Below, piece after piece: positions 26,363 to 34,966 of a stretch of 64,000 nt of DNA (position 1 is the first letter of the stretch; each line of letters opens with the position of its first letter). The notes under the pieces were generated by a model. That model saw only the letters and a list, made by a program, of their open reading frames with translations, ran no database searches and was not told the DNA's origin. The DNA is from Paenibacillus alkalitolerans (GTDB lineage: Bacteria > Bacillota > Bacilli > Paenibacillales > YIM-B00363). A program made the translations under genes and the position numbers. Location: positions 1-64,000 of the forward strand of contig NZ_JAEMXM010000001.1 in NCBI RefSeq assembly GCF_016482785.1. The letters are read 5' to 3'.

Positions 26363-27934
26363 ATGAAGAAGAAAAGTAACAGCCGTAACGGAAGCTGGCG
26401 TTGGTTCGCGCTCGTAAGCTCAATAGTATTGTTAGCCGTAAACGCAGCATGTTCCGGAGGCGCCGCTCCGACAGATCCGGGCGGAAAGGTGAATTCGACG
26501 GAAACGACAAATGAACCTGCAACTCAGAAGCCTTTCGAGCTGAGTATCATGACGGTACTGCACACCACGGAGCTTCCGGAGGATAAAGTTCTCCGGATAA
26601 TCGAGGAGAAGACGAATACGAAATTGAACATTAATTGGGTGCCGAATGCGACGTATGAAGAGAAAGTGCTTTCGTCGATGGCAACCGATACGATGCCCCA
26701 AGCCATCTATGCGGGGAACTTGGCGATTTACAACAATTTCAAAAACGCGCTGCGCGCGGGACAGTTTTGGGAAATCGGGCCGTACCTCGAAGAGTTCACG
26801 TATTTGCGCAATTTGGATCCGCTCGTCCTGAAGAACGGTTCCATCGACGGAAAAATTTACGGAATTTATCAAGCGACGCCGTTATCCAGACAAGGGGTTA
26901 TTTACCGGAAGGATTGGGCGGACAAGTTGAATCTCAAAGCACCGGAAACTATCGACGATCTATACAACATGATGAAAGCGTTCACAGAGCAAGACCCGGA
27001 CGGCGACGGTCAGAAGGACACGATCGGCCTCGCGGACCGAAGCGACCTCGTTTACGGCGCTTTTAAAACCGTAAGCTCGTATTTCGGTACCCCGAACAAC
27101 TGGGGTGAGCAGGACGGCGAGCTTCGGCCGGAATTTATGTTTCCGGCTTATATGGAAACGATGAAGTTTTTCAGGAAGCTGCAATCCGAGGGTTTGATAA
27201 ATCACGACTTCCCGGTGACGAGCAAGCCGGATCATGAAGCTTTGTTCAAGTCCGGTAAAGCCGGGGTGTACATCGGCTGCATCTGTGCAGCGCCAGGGTA
27301 TCAACGTGACATGGTCGAGTCGATGCCGGAAACCGTGTTGGATGTCGTCAACCGGATCAAGGGTCCGACAGGGGAGCTTGGCGTATGGTCAGTACCCGGG
27401 TATGGGAATATGGTATTATTCCCGAAATCGTCCGTACGCAGCGAAGAGGAGTTGAAGAAAGTATTGGCTTTCTTCGACCAACTGATGAATCCGGAAATAT
27501 ACAATCTGCTGCATTACGGGATTGAAGGAGAGCATTACGAAATCGTTGATGGACAAGCGAAGTCGTTCAAGGATCCGGAGAAAGCGGCGATTAACGACCG
27601 GCAAGTTCGCCCGCTCTTAAGTTTAAGAATCGGAGGTCCGGAGACCGTCGACGGATTGGTCGCCTACGCGGAGACGGAACTGGACAAGAAAACAAGAGAT
27701 TCGATGGCCGACAATAACAACATCCTGATTAACGATCCTGCGGCGGCTTTCAGTTCCCCAACCAGAGACCAGATAGGCGTTCAACTCCAGCAGATCATAA
27801 CGGATGCGACTTACAAGTTTATGATGGGTGACTTGGACGAAGCGGGCTTTCAAGCCGCGATCGATAAATGGTTGAAAGACGGCGGAGATAAAGTGATTAA
27901 GGAGATTAACGAGCAATACCAGGCTAGCAAATAA
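26363..27934 (+). CDS. extracellular solute-binding lipoprotein (LplA-like), copy 2
   Basis: ATG 26363 lies about 9 bp after CAGGAGGTC and gives 523 residues with lipobox NAAC (Cys30). It shares long near-identical stretches with copy 1, for example LSIMTVLHTTELP, GQFWEIGPYLEEF, YGAFKTVSSYFGTPN and QLQQIITDATYKFMMGDLDEAGF. The pair is therefore a tandem duplication. Ligand is unknown; LplA-type proteins bind complex oligosaccharides. The convergent membrane AraC regulator at 27984 is the likely controller by analogy with similar loci. Confidence 0.88.
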   Translation: MKKKSNSRNGSWRWFALVSSIVLLAVNAACSGGAAPTDPGGKVNSTETTNEPATQKPFELSIMTVLHTTELPEDKVLRIIEEKTNTKLNINWVPNATYEEKVLSSMATDTMPQAIYAGNLAIYNNFKNALRAGQFWEIGPYLEEFTYLRNLDPLVLKNGSIDGKIYGIYQATPLSRQGVIYRKDWADKLNLKAPETIDDLYNMMKAFTEQDPDGDGQKDTIGLADRSDLVYGAFKTVSSYFGTPNNWGEQDGELRPEFMFPAYMETMKFFRKLQSEGLINHDFPVTSKPDHEALFKSGKAGVYIGCICAAPGYQRDMVESMPETVLDVVNRIKGPTGELGVWSVPGYGNMVLFPKSSVRSEEELKKVLAFFDQLMNPEIYNLLHYGIEGEHYEIVDGQAKSFKDPEKAAINDRQVRPLLSLRIGGPETVDGLVAYAETELDKKTRDSMADNNNILINDPAAAFSSPTRDQIGVQLQQIITDATYKFMMGDLDEAGFQAAIDKWLKDGGDKVIKEINEQYQASK

Positions 27935-27944
27935 TCGCAAAATG

Positions 27945-27986
27945 AGACGCGGCGGAGAGATTCCTTCCGCGTCTTTTCTTTTTTTA
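27945..27986. terminator. terminator between convergent genes
   Basis: AGACGCGG (27945-27952) and CCGCGTCT (27967-27974) form a perfect stem, followed on the plus strand by TTTCTTTTTTT. It serves the second binding-protein gene and probably also the convergent AraC gene. Confidence 0.85.
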
Positions 27987-30311
27987 AGCCGAGTGCCCGG
28001 TTTGTTTTCGATATTCGCCCGGGGTCATATTTTCCGATTTTCGGAACGAACGGATGAAGTTCTGTGAATTGTTGTACTGCAGCCGTTCCGCAATCTCTTT
28101 GATCGACATGTCGGTTCCCGTCAACCATTTTTTAGCCATATGCAGCCGGTAAATAGATAAATATTCGCTAAACGACATTCCTGTCTCTTTCCGAAATACG
28201 CCGCTTAAATAGTTCATGTTGTAGTGCAGAGCTTTCGAGCATTTTTCCAGAGTTAAATCCGTATCGTACTCGTCATGGATCATTGCGATCATCCTTTCGG
28301 ACAGATGCTTGTACTGGGAACTCTTTCGTTCATCGAGCGTGGCCATGATCGGTTTTACGATATCGGCCTTCAACCAGGCTTCGATCTCGAACGGCGTCTT
28401 TAACCGGAACAAACGGTCATATGGCGACTCGTTTTCTCTCAGTACACTGTTTAAGCTGACGCCAAGCTCTTGCATGAGTACGATTAATTGATTAAGCACT
28501 CTGACAAGCGTAATCTGGTATTCCATCGGGTGGCGCTCTGCAGTGAATATTTCTCCAAGCAGCAGCTCGAGCGATTCATGCGCTTTCTGTTTATCCATTA
28601 ATCGTATGGCATCCGTTAATGAATCCTCGAGCCGTTTCGGATAAGCGATGGCGAATTTCTGGTTAGGGGGCAAGCTGTTGTAACGAATGATTGCGCCGTT
28701 GCCAAGCCGCATCCGGTGCTGCAAAGCTTCCAATCCCTCATGAAAGGCGCGGGGGGCTTCCCGGAATTCCTGGAACGGCTGGCTGATCGATACGCTTATC
28801 GAAAGACCGAGATAAGATCGTACGGTGGATTGTATGCTGCTTGCATCATGCTCCAGGCGATCCGAAAAATCGGTTTCGCCGCTTGCTTCACCCTCTCCTC
28901 CGATTAATGTAACCTGCGATTCTCCTATAATCGTGGGCGCGAGCCTGCGGCTATCAGGGATCAACTCTCCGATAATGTTGTTGACGGCAAATAGAAGCAG
29001 CGACCGGTCCGGCTCTTGATATCTAGTACTTTCAAGAGAGTCGATCTGGATCGTAAGTACAGCCATTTGATTCCAGTGAGACGTATAGGGATAGAAACCG
29101 AATGTGTGCAGTTTTTCTTCAATTTCTTTCGGCCTGATGTCGCCTTGGTATAACTGTAATAGAAAGTAGCTTTTGGAATGGTTTACATGCGTCGATAGAT
29201 CCGTTACGAGCTTGTCCTTGATTTGATGCAATCGTTGAAATTGCAATCCGATTGTTTGAAACTCGTCATGTTTTCTTTGCAATGCGCGGCCGGCATCGTC
29301 GGGTGCAACGGAACGGAGCAGCGTTCGCACCGGCCTATACATACGAAGCGAGATCAAGCAGACGATCCCCCCGGCACCGAGCAATAACGCCAAACAGAGA
29401 TAGACCGTGAGCCAGCCGATGCGTTGGGACTCTCTCGTAAGCTGTTCCAATGATGTCATGGATAAGTAGGTCCACCCGTTCAGTTCGGAACGATTATATG
29501 TAAAGACGAACGTCTCTTGACCGAGCTTGCTTGTAAAATATCCTTGGGGAGGGGAGAAGTCCGGCGCTTCTGTGAAGCGAAACACGTCGGATATTGCACG
29601 CCCCAACATTTCGTGACGATCGGCAACGATGAATCGCATGGTTTCGTCCAATACGTATATGCGGTTATGGGAAGTCTGCGGGAATAATTGAAGCATTTCG
29701 CATACAGGAATTCGGGTAACGGCCAGTCCGTATTTCTCGTATCTATTGACCGGAAGCTTTACGACATAGTCGATATGGCTGTTGCACATTGCGTCCGAAG
29801 CGACCGGTTGGCCCGGGAAGGGTGTATTCAGACGCAGCGTCCAATACTTATCATGCGAGGCGTCCATGTAGCCTGCGTAAGTATTCGCGAAATGCATATC
29901 GTCCCACCGGAATAACCCGTTGTTGTTGATCACCCAGTGCTGCCGCTCATTCATCAATACGATGTCTTGAATTCCGGTATCAAAGGTTTGCAGATGGCGG
30001 AGACTCTCCGTCAGATCGTTATATAACCGGAAGTCCTGTCCGGAGAAATTCGTGTCCAAGCTTCGTTCCGCTAAAGAGGAGTTTAATAGATGCGTTACCG
30101 AATGCGTGGCCGTTTCGAGCACTTGTTCCACCGTAAGCCGCACCTGGACGGTCAACTGTAAATTTTCACGTTTCGTCTGTGTTTGCATTATATCGAATGT
30201 GGTCGTATATGAGTAGATTCCTAAAGCTAGCAAGGGCAGGGTTGCAAAGAAAAAGCCGAATAAGACCAATTTTGTAAAGTAGCTCCCTGTCAGCGCTTTC
30301 AAGAAGGACAT
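27984..30311 (-). CDS. membrane-bound AraC-family regulator with extracytoplasmic sensor
   Basis: The 775-residue protein starts at ATG 30311. TM1 covers residues 14-36 (LVLFGFFFATLPLLALGIYS) and TM2 lies near 300-325 (WLTVYLCLALLLGAGGIVCL), with a 260-residue external domain of dCACHE type between them. A long helical linker follows. The final 95 residues are an AraC double helix-turn-helix (LTLEKCSKALHYNMNYLSGV, KEIAERLQYNNSQNFIRSFR and MTPGEYRKQTG). This architecture is typical of Paenibacillaceae polysaccharide-uptake loci. It probably senses the ligand of the two lipoproteins, or activates their genes. Confidence 0.9.
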   Translation of the reverse strand: MSFLKALTGSYFTKLVLFGFFFATLPLLALGIYSYTTTFDIMQTQTKRENLQLTVQVRLTVEQVLETATHSVTHLLNSSLAERSLDTNFSGQDFRLYNDLTESLRHLQTFDTGIQDIVLMNERQHWVINNNGLFRWDDMHFANTYAGYMDASHDKYWTLRLNTPFPGQPVASDAMCNSHIDYVVKLPVNRYEKYGLAVTRIPVCEMLQLFPQTSHNRIYVLDETMRFIVADRHEMLGRAISDVFRFTEAPDFSPPQGYFTSKLGQETFVFTYNRSELNGWTYLSMTSLEQLTRESQRIGWLTVYLCLALLLGAGGIVCLISLRMYRPVRTLLRSVAPDDAGRALQRKHDEFQTIGLQFQRLHQIKDKLVTDLSTHVNHSKSYFLLQLYQGDIRPKEIEEKLHTFGFYPYTSHWNQMAVLTIQIDSLESTRYQEPDRSLLLFAVNNIIGELIPDSRRLAPTIIGESQVTLIGGEGEASGETDFSDRLEHDASSIQSTVRSYLGLSISVSISQPFQEFREAPRAFHEGLEALQHRMRLGNGAIIRYNSLPPNQKFAIAYPKRLEDSLTDAIRLMDKQKAHESLELLLGEIFTAERHPMEYQITLVRVLNQLIVLMQELGVSLNSVLRENESPYDRLFRLKTPFEIEAWLKADIVKPIMATLDERKSSQYKHLSERMIAMIHDEYDTDLTLEKCSKALHYNMNYLSGVFRKETGMSFSEYLSIYRLHMAKKWLTGTDMSIKEIAERLQYNNSQNFIRSFRKSENMTPGEYRKQTGHSA

Positions 30312-30420
30312 TGATTATACCGCCCTGTTTGTTTGTAAGATTCGTATTTGATTATATCATCAAAAGCAGGATGATGGGGCACGAGGGAGTCTACGTCATC
30401 AAAACTATGGAGTTACGGAT

Positions 30421-30452
30421 GAAAAGAAAAAGCCTTGGGAGAGGTCCCAGGC
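30421..30452 (-). terminator. terminator of the glycosyltransferase gene
   Basis: On the minus strand GCCTGGGA and TCCCAAGGC pair around CCTC and are followed by TTTTTCTTTTC. It lies 37 bp after the stop codon at 30489. Confidence 0.75.
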
Positions 30453-30488
30453 CAGAAGAAAGTATGAAATTTATTCTGCTATTTGTGT

Positions 30489-31706
30489 TCAGACCGAAGC
30501 ATGTCTCCACTGTAATATCACATCCGCCGCTATGTAAGCACCGCCCGCCTCGCGGAAGGATGCGCCGATTGCTTCGGCTTGTTGTTTAAAGGAAGGGACG
30601 GCAAGCAGCGTTTCAGCCGTTTCGCGCAGAAGAGCCGGGGAAACTTCTGTGAGATCGAGCGTTAATCCCGCCTTCAGCTCGGATACCCTCCGGGCTACCA
30701 TAGGCTGGTCCGCGGAGACCGGGATGACAGCCAGCGGTGTGCCGTAGTAAAGCCCTTCGCTCGTACTGTTCATACCCCCGTGGGTAAAGAATACGTCAGC
30801 AATCTGCAGTACTTCCAACTGCGGCACGTAGTTTTTCACGATGAAATTATCAGGAGTGGATGAGAACTCACTCAAATTCGTATTTTTTCCGACAGACATT
30901 ACGATGGCCGCATCGAGGTCTTTAAACGCTTCAAAACACATTTCATAGAAGTGCTTCTGTTGATTGAATACCGTACCCATGGAGATATAAACAACTTTGC
31001 GCGCTTTTAAATCCTCTAGCGGAAACTCAGGAGCGTCTTTACGCGGCGCAATGGAGGGGCCGACGAAGTGGTACGAGCCGTCGAACGATGCGGAATTTGG
31101 CTGGAAATAAGCCGAGGTATACACGACAGTCATATCGACCGGGTGGCAAAAGAATCCAGACGCCTTCCTCAGGAAGCTCAGATCCAGATCATGCTCCGAT
31201 TTCATCAACCCGATCCATTGTTCCGTCATGCGGGTTACTTCGGCAAACTTATCCGGCGGAATCAATTTTTTCATCGGGCTTTCGAAGTCAGGATGAAGTG
31301 CGAAAGATGTGCATGAGGTGATCTTCGGCAGTCCTAACTTTTCCGCGACCATCCAACCCGCCAGGCACATATGGTCATTGATTACATAATCGTACTTCTC
31401 GTTTTGAACTTGAGACAAGATCGTCAGGTACAGCTCATGCGATTTCCGCAGCATGATTTCCATGAACATGGACAGATCTGAATTAGGACCGGGTCCTCCC
31501 GTGCTCGCGGCTTTTTTCATAATCTCATTTTCGACAAAATCTTCATACGTCCTTACGTTAGCTCCGGCTCCTTCCAATCTCTCCCTGAACTTTTCCACAC
31601 AGTAATAAGTAACTTCTTCTCCTTTGCGCGTCAGTTCCTTCACCAGGCCTACCGTCGGGTTCACGTGTCCCTCTGCGGGAAAGTTAATGAACAGCACTTT
31701 TCCCAT
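30489..31706 (-). CDS. macrolide-type UDP-glycosyltransferase (MGT family, GT1)
   Basis: The 405-residue protein begins MGKVLFINFPAEGHVNPTVG, the normal start of MGT/YjiC-like enzymes. The C-terminal nucleotide-sugar motif is VPQLEVLQIADVFFTHGGMN, then STSEGLYYGTPLAVIPVSAD QP. Such enzymes transfer glucose from UDP-glucose to hydroxyls of macrolides, flavonoids or other xenobiotics in the cytoplasm. The gene is alone, with its own terminator. A role in antibiotic inactivation is possible but not shown by the sequence. Confidence 0.9.
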   Translation of the reverse strand: MGKVLFINFPAEGHVNPTVGLVKELTRKGEEVTYYCVEKFRERLEGAGANVRTYEDFVENEIMKKAASTGGPGPNSDLSMFMEIMLRKSHELYLTILSQVQNEKYDYVINDHMCLAGWMVAEKLGLPKITSCTSFALHPDFESPMKKLIPPDKFAEVTRMTEQWIGLMKSEHDLDLSFLRKASGFFCHPVDMTVVYTSAYFQPNSASFDGSYHFVGPSIAPRKDAPEFPLEDLKARKVVYISMGTVFNQQKHFYEMCFEAFKDLDAAIVMSVGKNTNLSEFSSTPDNFIVKNYVPQLEVLQIADVFFTHGGMNSTSEGLYYGTPLAVIPVSADQPMVARRVSELKAGLTLDLTEVSPALLRETAETLLAVPSFKQQAEAIGASFREAGGAYIAADVILQWRHASV

Positions 31707-31884
31707 GGTTAATCACTCCCTTCCATTTTATAGTAATGTAAGGAAGAGAATAGAGTCAAAAAAGAAACTCCTGCTGTGGGAAACTTTTTCTTGGGTTGTG
31801 GCAAAACTGTTACAAGTAAAGGCGGCTCACCAAAAACCCTATATTCTGGTGCATTGCTTGCTTGAAAAAGAACAAAAGGCAACC

Positions 31885-31913
31885 TTGACAAGGCTGCTAA
31901 AGTTGCATATAAT
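31885..31913 (+). promoter_or_regulatory. consensus sigma-A promoter of leuA
   Basis: TTGACA (31885-31890), a 17-bp spacer and TATAAT (31908-31913) match the consensus perfectly. The predicted start near 31920 places the whole T-box leader within the transcript. Confidence 0.85.
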
Positions 31914-31944
31914 TTCCATTAAATTTCATATTCAAAATGTGTTG

Positions 31945-32188
31945 ATTAGAAATAGTAGGAGTAAGAAAACATTTCAGAGAGCCGTTGTTTGGTGCGAAAC
32001 GGCAGTGTTGATTACTTTGAACTCGTCTATGAACAGCTGCCTGATATTGTAGGGTAAGCCGGGATTCCGCCGTTACAAGGATAGATGGTGATGGCCATCG
32101 AAGGAGATCATTTCACGCTTTAACGAAATGAATTAGAGTGGTACCGCGGGTTCAACCTCGTCTCTATACAGAGACGGGGTTTTTTTGT
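31945..32188 (+). ncRNA. T-box riboswitch, leucine-specific, upstream of leuA
   Basis: Stem I features are visible: an AGTA-like bulge near 31955, CAGAGAGCCGTTG at 31974-31986 and a specifier loop TTGAACTCG with the Leu codon CTC at 32022-32024. The conserved T-box sequence AGAGTGGTACCGCGGG is at 32135-32150. The terminator stem CCTCGTCTC/GAGACGGGG is followed by TTTTTTTG at 32180-32187. Uncharged tRNA-Leu would stabilise the antiterminator and switch on leuA. Confidence 0.9.
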
Positions 32189-32258
32189 TGATTAAATTCC
32201 GGGTTTAATCAACCCCGCTTCATATAGATCAGGGAAAACTAACGAGGAGGATCAGAAG

Positions 32259-33803
32259 ATGGATCGAAATATAATTGTATTGGATACTACGTTACGCGAC
32301 GGGGAACAAGTTCCGGGAGCAAAAATGAATGTTTATCAAAAAATCGAGTTCGCCCAACAACTGAAACGGCTCCAGGTAGACATCATCGAAGCGGGCTTTC
32401 CCGCATCTTCAACCGGCGACTTTCAAGCGGTACATGAGGTTGCGCGATGTGTGGGCGACAGTGTATCTGTCACTGCACTTGCCCGTGCGGTAAAGTCGGA
32501 TATAGATGCGGTATACGAGAGCGTCAAAATTGCGCAAGACCCGTTCATCCATATTGTACTGGGTACTTCGAACATCCATGTGGAGAAAAAATTTAACCGT
32601 TCCAAGGATGCAATAATGCAAATGGGAGTGGATGCCGTCAAATATGCCAAATCGTTGCTGCCGCAAGTTCAATATTCCACGGAGGATGCTTCCAGAGCGG
32701 ATTTCGAATATTTATGGAATACGATTGAAGCTGTCGTTAAAGCAGGAGCTACGATCATTAATGTTCCCGATACGGTCGGATACACCGAACCCGAGGAATT
32801 CGGCGATTTAATCCGAAGAATTAATGAGCGGTTGAAAAACGTAAACGACAAAGTCATTCTTAGCGTACATTGCCATAATGATTTGGGGTTGGCCACGGCC
32901 AACACACTGAGCGCAATCAAGAATGGAGCGCAGAAAATAGAGTGTACGATTAACGGCTTGGGAGAAAGAGCCGGCAATACTTCTTTGGAAGAAGTAGTAA
33001 TGGCTCTAAAAGTAAGGCAGAACCGTTACCGCTGTTCAACGAATATTAAAACAACGGAACTGCTCAGAACGTCCAGACTTTTAACATACTTGACGGGATT
33101 GGATGTCCAAGTGAATAAAGCCATCACCGGCGATAACGCCTTCGCCCATTCCTCCGGCATCCATCAGGACGGGCTGCTCAAGGATAAAAATGTTTACGAA
33201 ATCATCTCCCCGGAGGAAGTCGGGGCCGAGAGCATGGAATTAATTTTGACTGCGCGTTCCGGTCGGCATGCCTTCAAGAATGCTGTGGAAAAGATGGGCT
33301 TTGACAGCGGCGATGAGGCTTCGTTCGAAACGTTGTTCCGGAAATTTCTGGCACTGGCTGATGCGAAGAAAGAAGTTTATGATCACGATATATCTTATCT
33401 GATGAATTCTCATCGCGAACAAGCCGAGAACAACAATCCTATGTACGAATTGGGATCGTTCCAGGTTATTACCAATAACCTATATCCGACTGCAACCGTC
33501 GAATTGAAGAAAGACGGCGAATCATTGACGGGAAGTGCAGTTGGCGATGGTCCGATCGATGCTCTGTACACCGTGTTGAAAACATTGACCGGGTTGGAAG
33601 TAAAATTACATCATTACAAAATTAACAGTATATCCAGGGGGAAAGAAGCGGTAGGCCGGGTCAATTTACAAATCGACTATCAGGGCAAAACATATTCAGG
33701 ACGCGCGATGGATACGGATATTATTAAAGCTAGTGCGCTTGCTTTCTTGAACGCCATAAACGCCGCATTGCTGGACAAAGCTCATAATAGAAAGGAGGGA
33801 TAA
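32259..33803 (+). CDS. leuA: 2-isopropylmalate synthase
   Basis: The 514-residue protein starts at ATG 32259 after AGGAGGATC. The HMGL-like TIM barrel shows LDTTLRDGEQVPGAKM, the metal ligands in LSVHCHNDLGLATANT and NGLGERAGN. The C-terminal allosteric domain (about 390-510) contains GDGPIDALYTVLKTLTG and AVGRVNLQIDYQGKTYSGRA, the leucine-binding dimerisation domain. It makes the first committed step of leucine synthesis from 2-oxoisovalerate and acetyl-CoA. It stands alone rather than in a leuABCD operon and is controlled by the leucine T-box. Confidence 0.95.
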   Translation: MDRNIIVLDTTLRDGEQVPGAKMNVYQKIEFAQQLKRLQVDIIEAGFPASSTGDFQAVHEVARCVGDSVSVTALARAVKSDIDAVYESVKIAQDPFIHIVLGTSNIHVEKKFNRSKDAIMQMGVDAVKYAKSLLPQVQYSTEDASRADFEYLWNTIEAVVKAGATIINVPDTVGYTEPEEFGDLIRRINERLKNVNDKVILSVHCHNDLGLATANTLSAIKNGAQKIECTINGLGERAGNTSLEEVVMALKVRQNRYRCSTNIKTTELLRTSRLLTYLTGLDVQVNKAITGDNAFAHSSGIHQDGLLKDKNVYEIISPEEVGAESMELILTARSGRHAFKNAVEKMGFDSGDEASFETLFRKFLALADAKKEVYDHDISYLMNSHREQAENNNPMYELGSFQVITNNLYPTATVELKKDGESLTGSAVGDGPIDALYTVLKTLTGLEVKLHHYKINSISRGKEAVGRVNLQIDYQGKTYSGRAMDTDIIKASALAFLNAINAALLDKAHNRKEG

Positions 33804-33850
33804 GCCTCGCTTGAAAATTATGGAGCATTAGGGTAATATCTTCTCAAATC

Positions 33851-33960
33851 AAACTTGTGTGTTACTGCGTGAACATGGTGAACCATGAGGAAGCACACAG
33901 TATAACAGCCGTACGCCTGGGCAAAGTATTTGGATTTAATTCCAAGTACTTTTTTCTTTT
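33851..33960 (+). ncRNA. ZTP (pfl) riboswitch with terminator
   Basis: The stretch shows GCGTGAA (33867-33873), a hairpin ATGGT-GA-ACCAT (33875-33886), GAGGAAG, and the hallmark 3' segment GCCGTACGCCTGGGCA (33908-33923). Outer pairing TGTGTG/CACACA fits P1. Directly after comes a hairpin AAGTATTTGG (33924-33933)/CCAAGTACTT (33942-33951) with TTTTTTCTTTTT, a terminator expression platform. ZTP riboswitches sense the purine-stress signal ZMP/ZTP and often control purH. Here the downstream gene is a truncated purH-like frame, which supports the call. Confidence 0.8.
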
Positions 33961-33980
33961 TCCGAAAGGGGTATAATTGG

Positions 33981-34142
33981 ATGGAAATAAATCTCCGGTA
34001 TGGAATGAATCCACATCAAAGGAAGGCACGAATATATTCCGCAGATCAATTACCCATAAAGATTTTGAATGGTGAGGCAAGCTACATTAACTTGTTAGAT
34101 GAACTAAATGCTTTCCAACTTGTTCGAGAGCTGCATCATTAA
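33981..34142 (+). pseudogene. truncated AICAR formyltransferase (purH-like) gene, first 53 codons
   Basis: ATG 33981 opens a 53-codon frame beginning MEINLRYGMNPHQRKARIY and containing LPIKILNGEASYINLLDELN and AFQLVREL. This matches the N-terminus of the stand-alone phosphoribosylaminoimidazole-carboxamide formyltransferase domain. The full protein should have roughly 390 residues, but the frame stops at 34142 and unrelated sequence follows. The catalytic residues lie in the missing part, so it cannot be active. It sits right behind the ZTP riboswitch. A deletion probably removed the rest of the gene. Confidence 0.78.
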
Positions 34143-34161
34143 TTAGTGGAAGTTTTCCGTC

Positions 34162-34920
34162 ATGGAGAGTGAGTATAAATTGTTTTTACGCAGTGTAACT
34201 CTTCTCAAAGAAAAAATTACGGATTTTGAAACGTACCCATTCACTGTTCCGGCAATAAGAGGAATGGACACGTTAGATTTCGATAGCCAAGTGACATTTT
34301 TCGTTGGGGAAAACGGTTCCGGGAAGTCTACTTTACTTGAGGCGATTGCGTACCAGTGTGGATTTAATACTGCTGGCGGAGGGCGGAACAATGCACACGA
34401 AGTTGATTCATCTCAATCTGCATTGGGAGATTACATCCGCCTATCTTGGCTTCCAAGAGTCACTCAGGGGTTCTTTTTGAGGGCCGAAAGCTTCTATCAT
34501 TTTGCTTCCCATCTCGACCAGTTAGCGAAGGATGACCCAATATTTAATTATGAGGGTTACGGAGGCAGATCATTACACCAGCAATCTCACGGTGAGTCCT
34601 TTTTGTCCTTGTTCTTAAACCGATTCGGAAGTAAAGGCATCTACCTGCTGGACGAGCCAGAGGCTGCGTTGTCACCTGCGCGTCAGCTCGCTTTTTTGCG
34701 AATTATTCATCAATTGGTCAGCAGCCGCAATACCCAATTTATTATCGCTACACATTCGCCATTATTGCTCGGGTATCCGGATGCAAACATCTTTAGCTTC
34801 GATTCCGCTTCAATTGAAGACATCAGATACGAAGACACGGAGCATTATCAAATTACAAAAGGATTCCTGAATCGAACGGAGAGGTTTTTAGAGGAATTGT
34901 TTCGTGAAGACGAGAAATGA
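34162..34920 (+). CDS. small AAA-family ATPase (SMC/RecF-like, AAA_21)
   Basis: The 252-residue protein starts at ATG 34162. It has a Walker A VGENGSGKSTLLEAI (residues about 48-62), a Q-loop region, a signature-like QQSHGESFLSLF and a Walker B GIYLLDEPEAALSPARQ with a D-loop, then ITTHSP-type IIATHSPLLLGYP. This is the soluble ABC-like ATPase family found singly in Bacillota genomes. No partner nuclease or toxin gene is adjacent, so a defence role is not supported. The ribosome binding site is weak (GTGGAAG). Confidence 0.82.
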   Translation: MESEYKLFLRSVTLLKEKITDFETYPFTVPAIRGMDTLDFDSQVTFFVGENGSGKSTLLEAIAYQCGFNTAGGGRNNAHEVDSSQSALGDYIRLSWLPRVTQGFFLRAESFYHFASHLDQLAKDDPIFNYEGYGGRSLHQQSHGESFLSLFLNRFGSKGIYLLDEPEAALSPARQLAFLRIIHQLVSSRNTQFIIATHSPLLLGYPDANIFSFDSASIEDIRYEDTEHYQITKGFLNRTERFLEELFREDEK

Positions 34921-34966
34921 TGCAGCAGCAGTTCCCATTTATTGTGGATTTATGAGAGGTGTTTGG

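Noticed and set aside
34162-34920. AAA ATPase as part of a phage-defence system
   Set aside because: No nuclease, toxin or reverse transcriptase partner lies next to it; only a methyltransferase of ordinary small-molecule type follows.
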